NCBI RefSeq assembly: GCF_013204885.1
Contig: NZ_JABMKX010000012.1
Location: forward strand, 124,001-188,000
DNA length: 64,000 bases
Direction: 5' to 3'
DNA from: Paenibacillus tritici
GTDB lineage: Bacteria; Bacillota; Bacilli; Paenibacillales; Paenibacillaceae
Shown here: piece after piece, positions 8,289 through 18,050 of the stretch
Position numbering within the stretch: the first letter of the stretch is position 1
Layout: each line of letters begins with the position of its first letter
Made by a program: the position numbers and the translations under genes
Notes under the pieces: generated by a model
What the model was told of the DNA's origin: nothing
Database searches by the model: none
The model's input: the letters and a program-made list of their open reading frames with translations, nothing else

Positions 8289-11200
8289 TCATTTGTTCAA
8301 CGGAACAGCGGAATGCCGCTCGAACTTAACAGCATCAGCTCTCGTATAAATCATATCGGCAGGCAGAGTTGGCGGGTCTACCGTTGTCGGAGTAACCCTG
8401 GTTAACCGGACGTACTCACTGCCGTCTCCATTAAAGTTGAAGGTCCCCAGATTAACCCAGCCCGACGGGCCGGCGGTTGCATCAATATACGTGACCTCGG
8501 TAACCGACTGGTGCTTCACTTCCACTTTGACATGATTATCGTTTGCTGTCGTATGGACGAGTTTGTAGATGGAGACCGTATATTCCCCTGCCGGGAACTG
8601 GCCTTTCCACGTTGCTGATGACCCTTGAACGGTAGAATAACGGGACTTCACCCCAATTTTGTATCCGGCTAAATTACTCTGGCTCCAGGACCCTTCTGTC
8701 GTGTATAACCCGGTCGTATCCGTGCTGTCGACAATGACCGTTAAGTCCCTGATCGCAAGGGTCAAAGGCGGTGTGGTTAAGCTCACCCCGTCAACCGTCA
8801 CCGTGGCCCATACCTCAATGTGCTCCGTCTCCCCGTCTAGACTTAGAAGAGTCAACACACCGCTGCTGTCCACTTCAGCCAGATCGGTTCGATCCACGAA
8901 ATACTGCACATTTGCCTGTGACAGATCCGCAATCAGACCGTTATCCAAATAGCCGGTTACGCTTAAGTTCGCGGTCTGAGTCATTTGCAGTTCGCTCCGG
9001 TCCGACAGGATCACCGCAGACTCCAATTGCGGCATATGGCTCGGGTCCACCCACATCATCGCATCGGCAACTACCCGTGACTTGTTGGCCTTATTGGTTA
9101 ATTCAACATACCCGCTATCGCCTGCTGCAAAAGGATAATCCCCCAGGTGCACCCAAGTCCCATTGGCCATTGTCTCATCCACGGTAACCGTCTGGGTGCC
9201 TCCGCTATAATGAACGGTAAATGAGGCATTCGTTGCCCAATTCTCACTGGCTGCGGTGATTTGCGGAAGCTTGTAATACACACTGTAAGTAACACTCTCC
9301 GGCAGCTCAGGCCGCCACTTCATTCTGCTTGTCGCTGTGCCGGTAGTTGATTTGGCGTATACATAGTTATCGTAGTAATAGTCGTTAGCGGTTGTATCCC
9401 GTATCCAGACGCCTTCTGTCTCCGCCTCCGTATTATCGACAATGATGGATGAACCCTCCTGCCAATCCGGTTGAACCGGAGTTTCTTGTACATGATCGGG
9501 CAAATAGAGTGTCCGCTTGCGGGTCTGTTTCCCGTCCGATTCCACATAATAAGTGAAGGTTTGGGATAAGTCAGTTACCCGTATTGACCATTCCATCGGA
9601 TAGATCGTATCTGGAACAGTCGTATACGTAACCCCGCCGTCCAAGGAATAATGGATCGTCGCGGGTTTCGTCGTTTTGGCCTGCACATAAGCATCATAGG
9701 CAGTTTCGTCGGGCTTGACGATCAGCATCCCTTTAACCGCATCTATTGGACTGTGGATATCGAAGAAATAGCTTGCATCCGATGGATCAGCAGTTCTGAC
9801 CTGGTGCAGCGGCACATCAATGTTAAGCCCTTCTACAATGATAGCAGTGATTCCCTTGCCAGATATTGTGGCCTGAATGATTCCGCCGCTCATCACCGCC
9901 TGCTCCGGCGTGCCATTGTCGCGGATGATCGTTACAGTATAATCTTGTGCAGGGTCGAACCCGATGATTTGCGCATTCAGTTCAATAGGAGTCTGGACTT
10001 CAGCCGACGATTCGTTGCTGAGCCCGATGTAGAATTTGTTCCCGCTCTCTCCGGTGATCCAGTTCAATTGAGGATCGTTGGTCTTAATAATCCCCTTGGG
10101 CATCCAGAGCCAAACGTTAGAATTCCCGTAAAATTGACCTGGCTTATTGCCATAAAGATGATATTTAAACCATAAAAAGTTAGTCTCAAACACAGCAGGG
10201 AAGGAGATACTGCCCTGCGATTTCAACGCCTGTTCGCTGATCAAATAATCCATCGTCTGCCCAAGCTGTCCCGGTATATGGTGATAATAGATAGAGGTAG
10301 CCCCGCTTGGGCCTTCCAGAGGAAACTCTGGTTCAAGCTGGCTGACAGCGAACCCCTTGTAGTAATACCCCGGATAACTGGAATACCGGCCAATAACCGC
10401 ATTATGGGCAATATCCTGCAGCAGGGTATCGCCTGTATAGAGCGCCAGTCTCAGCATGAAGGGTGCTTCCTGGGCATTCATCCGGTAATAGCCCGTTGTG
10501 CTTCCCGCTTCAAACGTTAATCCATTAGGAGAAACCAGCCGTTTATCCGCTTGTACGCCTCCGGCTACATCTTCCGGGAGCTTGAGCCGGGGATATTGAA
10601 ATTTACCACTATCCGGCCAATGGAATGACTCTGCGTAATTATACGTCTCCGGCTGCGGAATTGTAACGGCACCTGCTGGAACCGGACGGGCCACGAACAT
10701 CGTTGCATACCGTTTGGCTTCCTTATAAGCAGCGTTCAAGTATTTGGGGTCCTGCGTCTCCTCATAGAGCTCCAGGATCTCCATCCACAGCTTGCTGTAA
10801 TAATAGATGAACTCATTTTTACCCACATTCACAGATGCAGGCGTATCAATATGCTCCAGGATATAGCTGTCGGCTGCATCCTTGGCGGCCTGTAAATACT
10901 GCGCATCGCCTGTCATCCGGTACTTCATCAGGGGCTGAATGACAGGCCCCCGGTCTTTCTGGTCAGGATCACGCACGAGATACTCTTCCTGTGCCAGCGC
11001 CCCGATTCCTGCCGAAGTACCCATCATCTGATGGACAGCGGCTATGCTGGAATAATCGAACGGCAGGGTTGCCATTTTCCATAACGACGGCACACCGTAT
11101 ACCGGTTTCTTCGTTGGCGACCAGCCGATACCATTTCGCGATAAGCCATACTGGACCGACGGCAAGGCTCTCGTATCGTATAGCTGGTCATCCCCGGTCA

Positions 11201-12842
11201 AATAGTAGGCCCCCAGAAGAACCGCATTCGAGCTGGTTCGTACATTGTCCTCGTTCTCAATGTCAATGAAGCCCTTGGCACGGCTCCACCACCCGCTGGG
11301 TGACGGGACATAATTCACAGAGTCGTCCCCTTGTGGCTCTATCTTAAGTAAGTCGATCATATTGAACATCGCGTCAGTGAGCGACTGTTCTCCGACATTT
11401 TCCCGGTAGGCCGAATAGCCGTACTCACTGCGGAGAATATCTCGGTAAGCCTCATATATACTGCTGTTTTGCACGATTAGCCCCATATGGAACTGATAGG
11501 TGCTCTCCGCAGTCATTTGTGAATAATCTCCCAGTTGAGGCGCATACAGGATCGGCTGCACGCTGCCTTCATTGTTGACCAGACTCATGCCCAGCCGTTG
11601 CTTGGAGACGCCGCCCGTCGGTTCAAATTCCACGGGCAGTTCTTCCGATGGTACAAATACGCCATACGAAAAAGCATTGCCCAAGCCATCGTTCTTTTCC
11701 ACCAGACTCATCGGAGCGCTCAGCTCGCGTAAGCTTGTTGATTCCACCGAACCAACCATTTTGGCATGTGACCTGAACCCATTCAACACTTCATTGACAT
11801 CAGAGAGCTGCTCGGTTGTGAAAGACTGATAGCCGATCACATAATTGCCGTCCCGGCGGGGGGTGAAGTCGTAGGACACATCCGGTTTGTCACCTGCCAT
11901 GGACCAGTTCACCTGTAAATCGTAATCGCTTCCATGGGTGGAATCGGTTAATATCGCCGTGTGGCTGTCAGGGAAGTCGATCTCGTCGAAGGTAATCCAG
12001 TGCTTGTTCATCGTATCGTAGTAATTGGTCCGGCTCCCCGCATTCCCCTCCAATAATACCCACTGCTCTTCCAGTCTTTCCGCCACATTATTGACGGGTA
12101 TCCAGTTCCCCGTATCCGTGTTCTTATAGAACAGATCACGAACGATGGATTTGCCTCCATCCCAGGCTGCTTCATAGAAGGTCGCCTTATAGCCGGCATT
12201 CTCGATGCTGCCTTTTTCCGTGTAACTGAGATTCGCCAGGGTGCGGCTGCGCAGTGGAGGCAATGGAGGCGCCTGCTGCTCGATATTCCCTTCGAACTTG
12301 ACCGCATCGGCCCGCGTAATGATCTTTCCGGTCGTAGGCTGCGTTCGGGTCAGCCTGACAAATTCGCTATCCTCGCCACTGAAGTAGTAGGACCCCAAGT
12401 CAACCCATCCGGCCGCCGGGCCGGACGAAGGCCTCAGATCCATGAACATGACATCCGTAATCCCATTATGAACAATTTCGATTTTGACATTACTGTCGGC
12501 TTTATCCGCCCAGTCCAGCTTGTTGAACGAAATCTTCGCTGTCCCTGCTTCCAATCGCGGATTCCAAGTGATGCTTCTGTTTACGGCATCGGTAAATTTG
12601 GAACTGGAATTATTATAACCCTTCACTCCCGTGCTTGTAGTCCAATAAAGAGCGGAGTACCCGTTATTCGCGTTGTTCACATCAGGGGTGACGACACCAT
12701 CGACCGTGAGGCTTCCATCATCAATGATGATGGTCTTATACGGTAAGGTATCCGCATAAGCGGTCCTTATACCGTCCAGGCTGAAAGGAACGAAGATCGT
12801 CACGACGAACACGATTAAGATAAGCAGCTTCCTTGGGTTCAT
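8289..12842 (-). CDS. Secreted 1517-residue protein with three golvesin/Xly-like domains around a putative alpha/alpha-toroid catalytic core
   Basis: Signal peptide 1-31 ('LILIVFVVTIFVPFSL', cleavage near 'AYA'). Three similar beta-sandwich domains resemble the golvesin C-terminal/xanthan-lyase CBD-like family, at about 37-185, 1130-1268 and 1368-1508; each has a 'IIDDG/IVDNT/IVDST' start, a 'GxWVxLGxY/NF' block and an 'RADAVKFE'- or 'VADAMMW'-type end. Residues 200-460 are beta-rich. Residues 480-900 are helix-rich, with Trp/Tyr/His patches such as 'SGWWSRAKGF' and 'FHWPDSGKFQYPR', as expected of an alpha/alpha-toroid glycosidase or lyase. Residues 920-1115 are further beta domains and 1270-1365 are Big-like. 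I cannot assign the core to a family. I start at ATG 12842 because the signal peptide begins there. It follows the SGNH esterase by 46 bp, with a cre-like site between. Confidence 0.8.
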   Translation of the reverse strand: MNPRKLLILIVFVVTIFVPFSLDGIRTAYADTLPYKTIIIDDGSLTVDGVVTPDVNNANNGYSALYWTTSTGVKGYNNSSSKFTDAVNRSITWNPRLEAGTAKISFNKLDWADKADSNVKIEIVHNGITDVMFMDLRPSSGPAAGWVDLGSYYFSGEDSEFVRLTRTQPTTGKIITRADAVKFEGNIEQQAPPLPPLRSRTLANLSYTEKGSIENAGYKATFYEAAWDGGKSIVRDLFYKNTDTGNWIPVNNVAERLEEQWVLLEGNAGSRTNYYDTMNKHWITFDEIDFPDSHTAILTDSTHGSDYDLQVNWSMAGDKPDVSYDFTPRRDGNYVIGYQSFTTEQLSDVNEVLNGFRSHAKMVGSVESTSLRELSAPMSLVEKNDGLGNAFSYGVFVPSEELPVEFEPTGGVSKQRLGMSLVNNEGSVQPILYAPQLGDYSQMTAESTYQFHMGLIVQNSSIYEAYRDILRSEYGYSAYRENVGEQSLTDAMFNMIDLLKIEPQGDDSVNYVPSPSGWWSRAKGFIDIENEDNVRTSSNAVLLGAYYLTGDDQLYDTRALPSVQYGLSRNGIGWSPTKKPVYGVPSLWKMATLPFDYSSIAAVHQMMGTSAGIGALAQEEYLVRDPDQKDRGPVIQPLMKYRMTGDAQYLQAAKDAADSYILEHIDTPASVNVGKNEFIYYYSKLWMEILELYEETQDPKYLNAAYKEAKRYATMFVARPVPAGAVTIPQPETYNYAESFHWPDSGKFQYPRLKLPEDVAGGVQADKRLVSPNGLTFEAGSTTGYYRMNAQEAPFMLRLALYTGDTLLQDIAHNAVIGRYSSYPGYYYKGFAVSQLEPEFPLEGPSGATSIYYHHIPGQLGQTMDYLISEQALKSQGSISFPAVFETNFLWFKYHLYGNKPGQFYGNSNVWLWMPKGIIKTNDPQLNWITGESGNKFYIGLSNESSAEVQTPIELNAQIIGFDPAQDYTVTIIRDNGTPEQAVMSGGIIQATISGKGITAIIVEGLNIDVPLHQVRTADPSDASYFFDIHSPIDAVKGMLIVKPDETAYDAYVQAKTTKPATIHYSLDGGVTYTTVPDTIYPMEWSIRVTDLSQTFTYYVESDGKQTRKRTLYLPDHVQETPVQPDWQEGSSIIVDNTEAETEGVWIRDTTANDYYYDNYVYAKSTTGTATSRMKWRPELPESVTYSVYYKLPQITAASENWATNASFTVHYSGGTQTVTVDETMANGTWVHLGDYPFAAGDSGYVELTNKANKSRVVADAMMWVDPSHMPQLESAVILSDRSELQMTQTANLSVTGYLDNGLIADLSQANVQYFVDRTDLAEVDSSGVLTLLSLDGETEHIEVWATVTVDGVSLTTPPLTLAIRDLTVIVDSTDTTGLYTTEGSWSQSNLAGYKIGVKSRYSTVQGSSATWKGQFPAGEYTVSIYKLVHTTANDNHVKVEVKHQSVTEVTYIDATAGPSGWVNLGTFNFNGDGSEYVRLTRVTPTTVDPPTLPADMIYTRADAVKFERHSAVPLNK

Positions 12843-12865
12843 ACAAATCACAGCCTCTCTCAAGT

Positions 12866-12879
12866 TGATAACGCTTCCA
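12866..12879 (-). promoter_or_regulatory. cre-like site upstream of the golvesin-domain gene
   Basis: Minus-strand TGGAAGCGTTATCA matches 13 of 14 positions of the cre consensus, 24-37 bp before the ATG at 12842 and just past the SGNH stop codon. It suggests a separate CcpA-controlled promoter inside the cluster. Confidence 0.5.
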
Positions 12880-12888
12880 TAACAAGAA

Positions 12889-14097
12889 TTATAATGGCGG
12901 CTGCACCAACAACAGCTTCCCAAGCCGAATCACCGTTTGATCGTACCACTCCGGATGCTGCCGGACATGCTCAATGCTTCGTTCATTGCCGGATGCCTCG
13001 AACACAGCCGCTTTGTCTGTTTTTCCGGCATCGACTTCGAAGCGGACCGTATGCTGCCCGTTCGGGAGCTCCGGCAAGAATACATACTGGTTCCGGTTAT
13101 GATCGTTGTATAGTGTGAACCGGTCGACAATAAAGGGTTCTCCACCGTCCACCGACACCTTCAATCTGCCGGAATCAGGCCCCCCGATATCGAATAACCC
13201 GATACGCGTTCCCTCGAACTGCACCGTGATCGCCTCTCCAGGCTCGGCTGCCCGCCATAGGCCGGGGAACAACCAATTGTACTCGCGCGCCAGAGCAGAA
13301 TTATCCGGTGTCATATAAGACCATCCTGCGGAAAAAGTAGTCAGACTATCCAGTGGCAGCATGCCCGCATACTCCCAGGGATTAGCGGGGACGAGCGGAT
13401 GCTGGGGTAAGTGATGCACTACCCTTCCCGGATGATCTTGAAGTTCCCGAATTCTCTCGAATGAGCGGGTGATCGTATCCGTATAAATCTGGTGTCCTTC
13501 GGGAATGGTCGGATGGATCGAATCATGTGTGAAAATAACGGCTCCAGAAATGGATACGTCTTCTCTGGAGGTGAATATGAGTTGACCCTTTGACACCAGA
13601 TGACTGACCGCTACGCCCAGATGAATCGAAGGAATACCATAATAGTCAGCCACTTCCTCTTGCATCAGAGCCCCCTTCTGATATTCCCCGGCTTGAAATA
13701 AGGCCACATCCCGTTCCTTCAGCGTATAAACGAACAGGATATCGGTGAACCGGCTCCGCTTGCGGATCTGACGGACAATTCCTTCGATCCGCGCCTTGGA
13801 TTCGGGATCTCCGCCATCGTTACCGACAAATTCAACAAATACCAGATCAGGCTTGTGACGCAGTACATCTGTCTCCACGCGGGCACAGCCGAGATCCGAT
13901 CCTGTCCCGTTAATGCCCGCATTTACAGCGCGAATATCCGCCTGTGGATATTGCTCACGCAGCCAATCCGCCGTCATGACCCTATATCCTTCAGAACGCG
14001 TATTGCTGCCACCGAAATAGACGATGGTTACGGTATCCCCATTTTCCAGCTTCTGAATGACATTAGGCAGCCCTCTTCGGGGGAATGCTTCCTTCAT
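12889..14097 (-). CDS. SGNH/GDSL-family hydrolase (probable glycan acetylesterase)
   Basis: A 402-residue protein. The SGNH blocks are visible: block I 'YFGGSNT' with Ser31, block II 'NAGINGTGSDLG' (Gly61), block III 'FVGND' (Asn93) and block V 'HDSIHPT' with Asp192 and His195. A C-terminal region of about 150 residues (230-400) looks like an added beta-sandwich. There is no signal peptide, so it should act in the cytoplasm. The ATG at 14097 has AGGTGA seven bases upstream; an earlier GTG at 14118 would overlap the FAD gene stop. Lying 17 bp after the FAD oxidoreductase, it is cotranscribed with it. Family members remove acetyl groups from xylan or rhamnogalacturonan oligosaccharides, the likely role here; the exact glycan is unknown. 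Confidence 0.85.
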   Translation of the reverse strand: MKEAFPRRGLPNVIQKLENGDTVTIVYFGGSNTRSEGYRVMTADWLREQYPQADIRAVNAGINGTGSDLGCARVETDVLRHKPDLVFVEFVGNDGGDPESKARIEGIVRQIRKRSRFTDILFVYTLKERDVALFQAGEYQKGALMQEEVADYYGIPSIHLGVAVSHLVSKGQLIFTSREDVSISGAVIFTHDSIHPTIPEGHQIYTDTITRSFERIRELQDHPGRVVHHLPQHPLVPANPWEYAGMLPLDSLTTFSAGWSYMTPDNSALAREYNWLFPGLWRAAEPGEAITVQFEGTRIGLFDIGGPDSGRLKVSVDGGEPFIVDRFTLYNDHNRNQYVFLPELPNGQHTVRFEVDAGKTDKAAVFEASGNERSIEHVRQHPEWYDQTVIRLGKLLLVQPPL

Positions 14098-14114
14098 CTC
14101 GACTTCACCTGACC

Positions 14115-16331
14115 TCACTTATCGTTTTTAGGAGCAAAGCATTTCACAGCAAATACTTCAAAATAAGGCAAACCGTACGTTGCATAGAAATCGAAGCGGA
14201 TTCGGGTGACACCTGTGGCATCCACCTTATGTTTGTTCAAGGTCAGATAATTCCCCCGGGTGATGACGGTCCGCTCGCTTCCGTCTTCTAAGGTTAAGGT
14301 CATCACATAATCTTGGATAAGCGACTGGATCGGGTCGTCGAAATGCTCCAAATCAAGCTGCGAATTGAACACAAGCTGGATTTCGTCCAGACTTTTGGGG
14401 CTGGCCCAACTGAATTCCAGCCATTCCTGTCCTTCCGTACGTTCAGAGATCCAGCTGTTCGGCAGACCATAAGGTCTGGAGAAGCCGTTGACGACATTCC
14501 CTGGATTGTACATATCCTGGGCGGGCAACAGATCCTTGAAGCAAATGCTCTTATTGAATTTCTTCAGTCTGGACGGCTCTTCCGGTCTATAATAGAAGCT
14601 GACCGCTCCGGTTAATTTCTCTTCATTGCCGTATACGGCAAGACCCGCCGTACCTTCCAATACAATGTAGATTTTGTCGTCAGCCGGTTTCTTGCAGCCG
14701 AGGTCCAGCGTAATCCAGTCGTCATGCCCGGCTGCAATCGCCAAGTGGTAGTCTTTCAACTCGCTGTTGGGAATATAATTCTCCTTCCGGTCCCCGCCAA
14801 GCAGCTTCACATGTAGTGTCTCCGAATGCCCGGACTGATTTTTAATCTTGATCTGTACGCTGTCAGCCATAGCTGTCTGAATCGGCAAGACCAGACATAA
14901 CCCGGTCTCCAAGGAGATCTCTTCGGTGGGATGAAGATTGTCATAGCTGCGCTGGGACGAAGCCCGAATCGTTAATCCGTCCGCGAAGTAAGGGTCCAAT
15001 TCCTCTTGCATTCCTACAATGGTCTGCCCGTCCCGGAGCAGCAGCGCCTGCAGCTCGCCCATATGATCCTCAGCTATGGCCGCAGGGTCTATCTCATATT
15101 TCAGGCATAACGAAGCAGCCGTTCCAACCGCCTGACCCATACAACCACAGGTTGCCATTACTCTGGTCGATCCGAAAGCTACATGGGTAGCACTTATATT
15201 GCGGCCGGCGAACATAAGATTAGGAATATTTCGCGAATATAAGCTGCGGAAAGGGATATTGTATAGTCCCGGCACGAAATTCCAGGCTGTTGCCGGTCCC
15301 TCATCGTAGATGCCCTTATTCGCATGTAAATCCATATACCATCCGCCGACGGATACAGCATCTTCGAAATGCGGCTTTGCCGTAAGATCGTTCTGGGACA
15401 GCATGTGATCACCAATAAACCGCCTTGACTCCCGCTTTCCCGGAATCGGGCATACATAATCCAGGATGAGAGAGTCTACATCATCGAATTCGCCGCTGTT
15501 TTTGATATAATCCCAAATCCCGTACACCAATCTCCGCAGCTCCAAGGCAATGTCTTCATTATCCTTGATAACATCCAGATGTCCGCCGTATTCCAGCCAC
15601 CACAAGCCGCCAAGCCCGTTGATTTTTCTGGGAAAAGCCCGGTGGTTCAAGCCTTTTCGGATACTATCAAAAAAAGCCAGCTTCGTAATATCATACGCAA
15701 AGCCAGGTCTTTCGTAGGGAACGGAATAACCAACATCACGGGCTTGAAACAGGATCGTATCGCCCATAGTGTAATGGTCCGCCGCTTCAGGCGCCAATTC
15801 TTCCCCGTATTCATGCCTCGCCTCTCTCCCCCGCCGGAAGAGCGCCCCTGCCTGATATCCGACAATTCCATCTCCCGAACAATCAATATAGGTCCGGCTT
15901 TGGAAACGGAATTTCCGCTCGGAAGCTAATTGAAGGCCCTCCACCCACTTAATTCTGCCGTTCTCCATGCCCGTGTCATGCACGCTTGTATTCAGGAATA
16001 GAGAAATGTTAGCCTCACCATAGACCATATCAAGCAAGACCGTATCCGATAGCGACAGCATAAGCTTCTTGTTGTACAACGGATTGTAATGGAAAATCTT
16101 CAGCTTGAGCTCCTCCACCAATCCGCCCTCGCGTGCATAATAGGATGGACTTTTCCCGAGATAGGCCGACCCGTTGATATGAACCCTGACCTCGCTGCTC
16201 GCATTCCCCCCAAGAACCGGGCGGTCATTAATTAGGGAGACCTGCAGCCCTTGGCGTGCGGCAGCGATGGCAGCGCAGATCCCGGCAATCCCTCCGCCTA
16301 CGACGGTTACATCTGCTTTAATAAGCTCCAT
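14115..16331 (-). CDS. FAD-dependent oxidoreductase of a carbohydrate locus, with discoidin-like C-terminus
   Basis: A 738-residue flavoprotein. The N-terminal dinucleotide-binding motif 'VVGGGIAGICAA' (GGGIAG at 12-17) and the following 'GGNASSEVRVHINGS' are characteristic of the FAD_oxidored (PF12831) family, as are 'PGKRESRRFIGDHML' and 'GRNISATHVAFGSTRVMATC' further on. Residues 600-738 resemble an F5/8 type C (discoidin) sugar-binding module. There is no signal peptide. I start at the second ATG (16331), since the first ATG at 16346 overlaps the GGAGG ribosome site. Such enzymes are often annotated vaguely, sometimes as xanthan-lyase-like; the reaction is unknown, and oxidation of a sugar or sugar-derived product is an inference from context. 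It lies 100 bp after the YesN-like regulator and directly before the SGNH hydrolase. Confidence 0.85.
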   Translation of the reverse strand: MELIKADVTVVGGGIAGICAAIAAARQGLQVSLINDRPVLGGNASSEVRVHINGSAYLGKSPSYYAREGGLVEELKLKIFHYNPLYNKKLMLSLSDTVLLDMVYGEANISLFLNTSVHDTGMENGRIKWVEGLQLASERKFRFQSRTYIDCSGDGIVGYQAGALFRRGREARHEYGEELAPEAADHYTMGDTILFQARDVGYSVPYERPGFAYDITKLAFFDSIRKGLNHRAFPRKINGLGGLWWLEYGGHLDVIKDNEDIALELRRLVYGIWDYIKNSGEFDDVDSLILDYVCPIPGKRESRRFIGDHMLSQNDLTAKPHFEDAVSVGGWYMDLHANKGIYDEGPATAWNFVPGLYNIPFRSLYSRNIPNLMFAGRNISATHVAFGSTRVMATCGCMGQAVGTAASLCLKYEIDPAAIAEDHMGELQALLLRDGQTIVGMQEELDPYFADGLTIRASSQRSYDNLHPTEEISLETGLCLVLPIQTAMADSVQIKIKNQSGHSETLHVKLLGGDRKENYIPNSELKDYHLAIAAGHDDWITLDLGCKKPADDKIYIVLEGTAGLAVYGNEEKLTGAVSFYYRPEEPSRLKKFNKSICFKDLLPAQDMYNPGNVVNGFSRPYGLPNSWISERTEGQEWLEFSWASPKSLDEIQLVFNSQLDLEHFDDPIQSLIQDYVMTLTLEDGSERTVITRGNYLTLNKHKVDATGVTRIRFDFYATYGLPYFEVFAVKCFAPKNDK

Positions 16332-16430
16332 TTTGATAACCTCCATGATTAGATCCTGCTCTCATGGTAAGCTTTTTGAAGAGCTTTTTTTTACATGATT
16401 TCGCGAAAAAATTATACAATTGTTGCAATA

Positions 16431-18050
16431 TTATCTGGATTCATACCGCGTCATTTTTATCCGGTATTGCTTGGGCGTATCCCCCGTGTATTCTTTGAAT
16501 AATTTGCAGAAATAACCTTCGTTCACAATCCCTACTTCCTCGCACAATTCCAATATTGAATAATCCTGAACATTTAACAGCTCAAGAGCTACATGGATTT
16601 TTTTACGGTTGATGTAGCTGATCACGCCTTCGTTCATTGTTTTTTTGAATAAGCTGCTGAAATACGATGGGGCTAAATTCACTTCCTCGGCAATCGCCTC
16701 AAGCGTTAATCTCTGTTTCAGGTTTTGCTCTATAAACCGGATAGCACTCATGATCTCTACCCGATGTAAAAGCTGGCCGGCATGTACATATTCGTAGGTG
16801 AAGTCACCAATATAGGCAAGCTGCTCCCGGAAAGACATACATTCTATGGGAAACTCCGCTACTTCAGTGGTCAGCTTGTTCCCTGATTTAAATTTCACAG
16901 TAATGTCTCTGTACAAGTCCCGCAGCATAGGCGCCATGATGGATTTATGGATTTTATGGTCTGTAACCCACTGGTTCAGCTCCGCAAAGGCTTGCTCCAG
17001 CTCTTCCTTGGAGACCTTTCTTTTCACCCCGGCCAGAAATTCAGCCAGCTTCTGCTGAAATTCCTCTTTTCTGTCATTCTGGTAATGGAAACGATGCATA
17101 GGTGTTTGTACGGCCTTCTCCGTATGATAATAGAAATCGTCACTCACATGGTGTGCTTCCGTGTACGCTTGTTTGATAGATTCCCAGCCCCGGTGCGGCC
17201 CTCCGAAGGCGACAGATACCCTTTGATTCAAATATTGGTCCAAATGGGAGACGATCTGTCCTCCTAATGCCTGGCAATCATATTCCGTCTCCAGATCACT
17301 GCGGTTATTCTCCCAGGACAGGAAGCCAATAAAACGGTTATCGGATAGATCCGCAGCCACACCACTGCCGCCATTCATCACCGTTTCTTCGATGATATTC
17401 GTAATTGCATATCTCAAGATATTTTGATCCGTTGCTGAATAAGCGTTCCGGAAGCTCTCATACCTGTTCATTTCGACAATGAAGCAGCGGTAGTTAGCTT
17501 GAAAGAAATGAAACTGCATGCGGTTGGCAAAATCCGATGCCCGGTGCGAAGGAATTTCGCCTCTGATCAGCTCGTTGAAAAATTGCTTGCGGACTCTATA
17601 TTTATTTTCCAGCACAGATACGTTTAACGATTGAAATTCCGCTTCTTTTTTCTTAACCTCATTTAGAATTCCGGCCGCCTTATCCAAAGCCCGGTTCAAG
17701 TCGGCTTCCCTGAGCGGAACCTTAACAATGTATTCCAGTACGTTGGCTTGAATCGCTCTCTGGGCGTATTCAAAGGATGAATAAGCGGTCAAAAGAATGA
17801 ACTGGGTCCGGGGAAGCATGGGCTTTAGCTGCTCAATCATGGAAATCCCGTCCATTCGCGGCATAACAATATCAGAGATCACGATATCCGGCTTAAGCTT
17901 TACGATCTCCTCCAGCCCCTCCAGCCCGTTACTCGCTTTGCCCACCAGATGAAATCGCCTGTCCCTAAGGGAAAGCTCGTGAAAAAACAATTCCAGTCTC
18001 TGAATGATTAGATCCTCATCGTCAACAATGAAGCAGGTGTAGTCTCTCAC
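16431..18050 (-). CDS. YesN-type response regulator (REC plus AraC DNA-binding domain)
   Basis: A 539-residue response regulator. The receiver domain (1-125) has the acidic pocket 'IVDDED' at 8-13, phosphoacceptor Asp60 in 'VISDIVMPRMDG', Thr/Ser in 'ILLTAYSS' and Lys109 in 'IVKVPL'. A variable middle region precedes an AraC DNA-binding domain (about 430-535) with 'LTLEAIAEEVNLAPSYFSSL' and a 'YTGDTPKQYR' end. The GTG start at 18050 overlaps the kinase stop by four bases (GTGA), with AAAGGAG upstream, so kinase and regulator are translationally coupled. With the kinase it should sense an extracellular saccharide or the loaded transporter and activate the adjacent uptake and degradation genes. 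Confidence 0.93.
   Translation of the reverse strand: MRDYTCFIVDDEDLIIQRLELFFHELSLRDRRFHLVGKASNGLEGLEEIVKLKPDIVISDIVMPRMDGISMIEQLKPMLPRTQFILLTAYSSFEYAQRAIQANVLEYIVKVPLREADLNRALDKAAGILNEVKKKEAEFQSLNVSVLENKYRVRKQFFNELIRGEIPSHRASDFANRMQFHFFQANYRCFIVEMNRYESFRNAYSATDQNILRYAITNIIEETVMNGGSGVAADLSDNRFIGFLSWENNRSDLETEYDCQALGGQIVSHLDQYLNQRVSVAFGGPHRGWESIKQAYTEAHHVSDDFYYHTEKAVQTPMHRFHYQNDRKEEFQQKLAEFLAGVKRKVSKEELEQAFAELNQWVTDHKIHKSIMAPMLRDLYRDITVKFKSGNKLTTEVAEFPIECMSFREQLAYIGDFTYEYVHAGQLLHRVEIMSAIRFIEQNLKQRLTLEAIAEEVNLAPSYFSSLFKKTMNEGVISYINRKKIHVALELLNVQDYSILELCEEVGIVNEGYFCKLFKEYTGDTPKQYRIKMTRYESR

Noticed and set aside
9651..10175. 174-codon plus-strand frame inside the golvesin-domain gene
   Set aside because: It is antisense to a well-supported coding region and has no family features.
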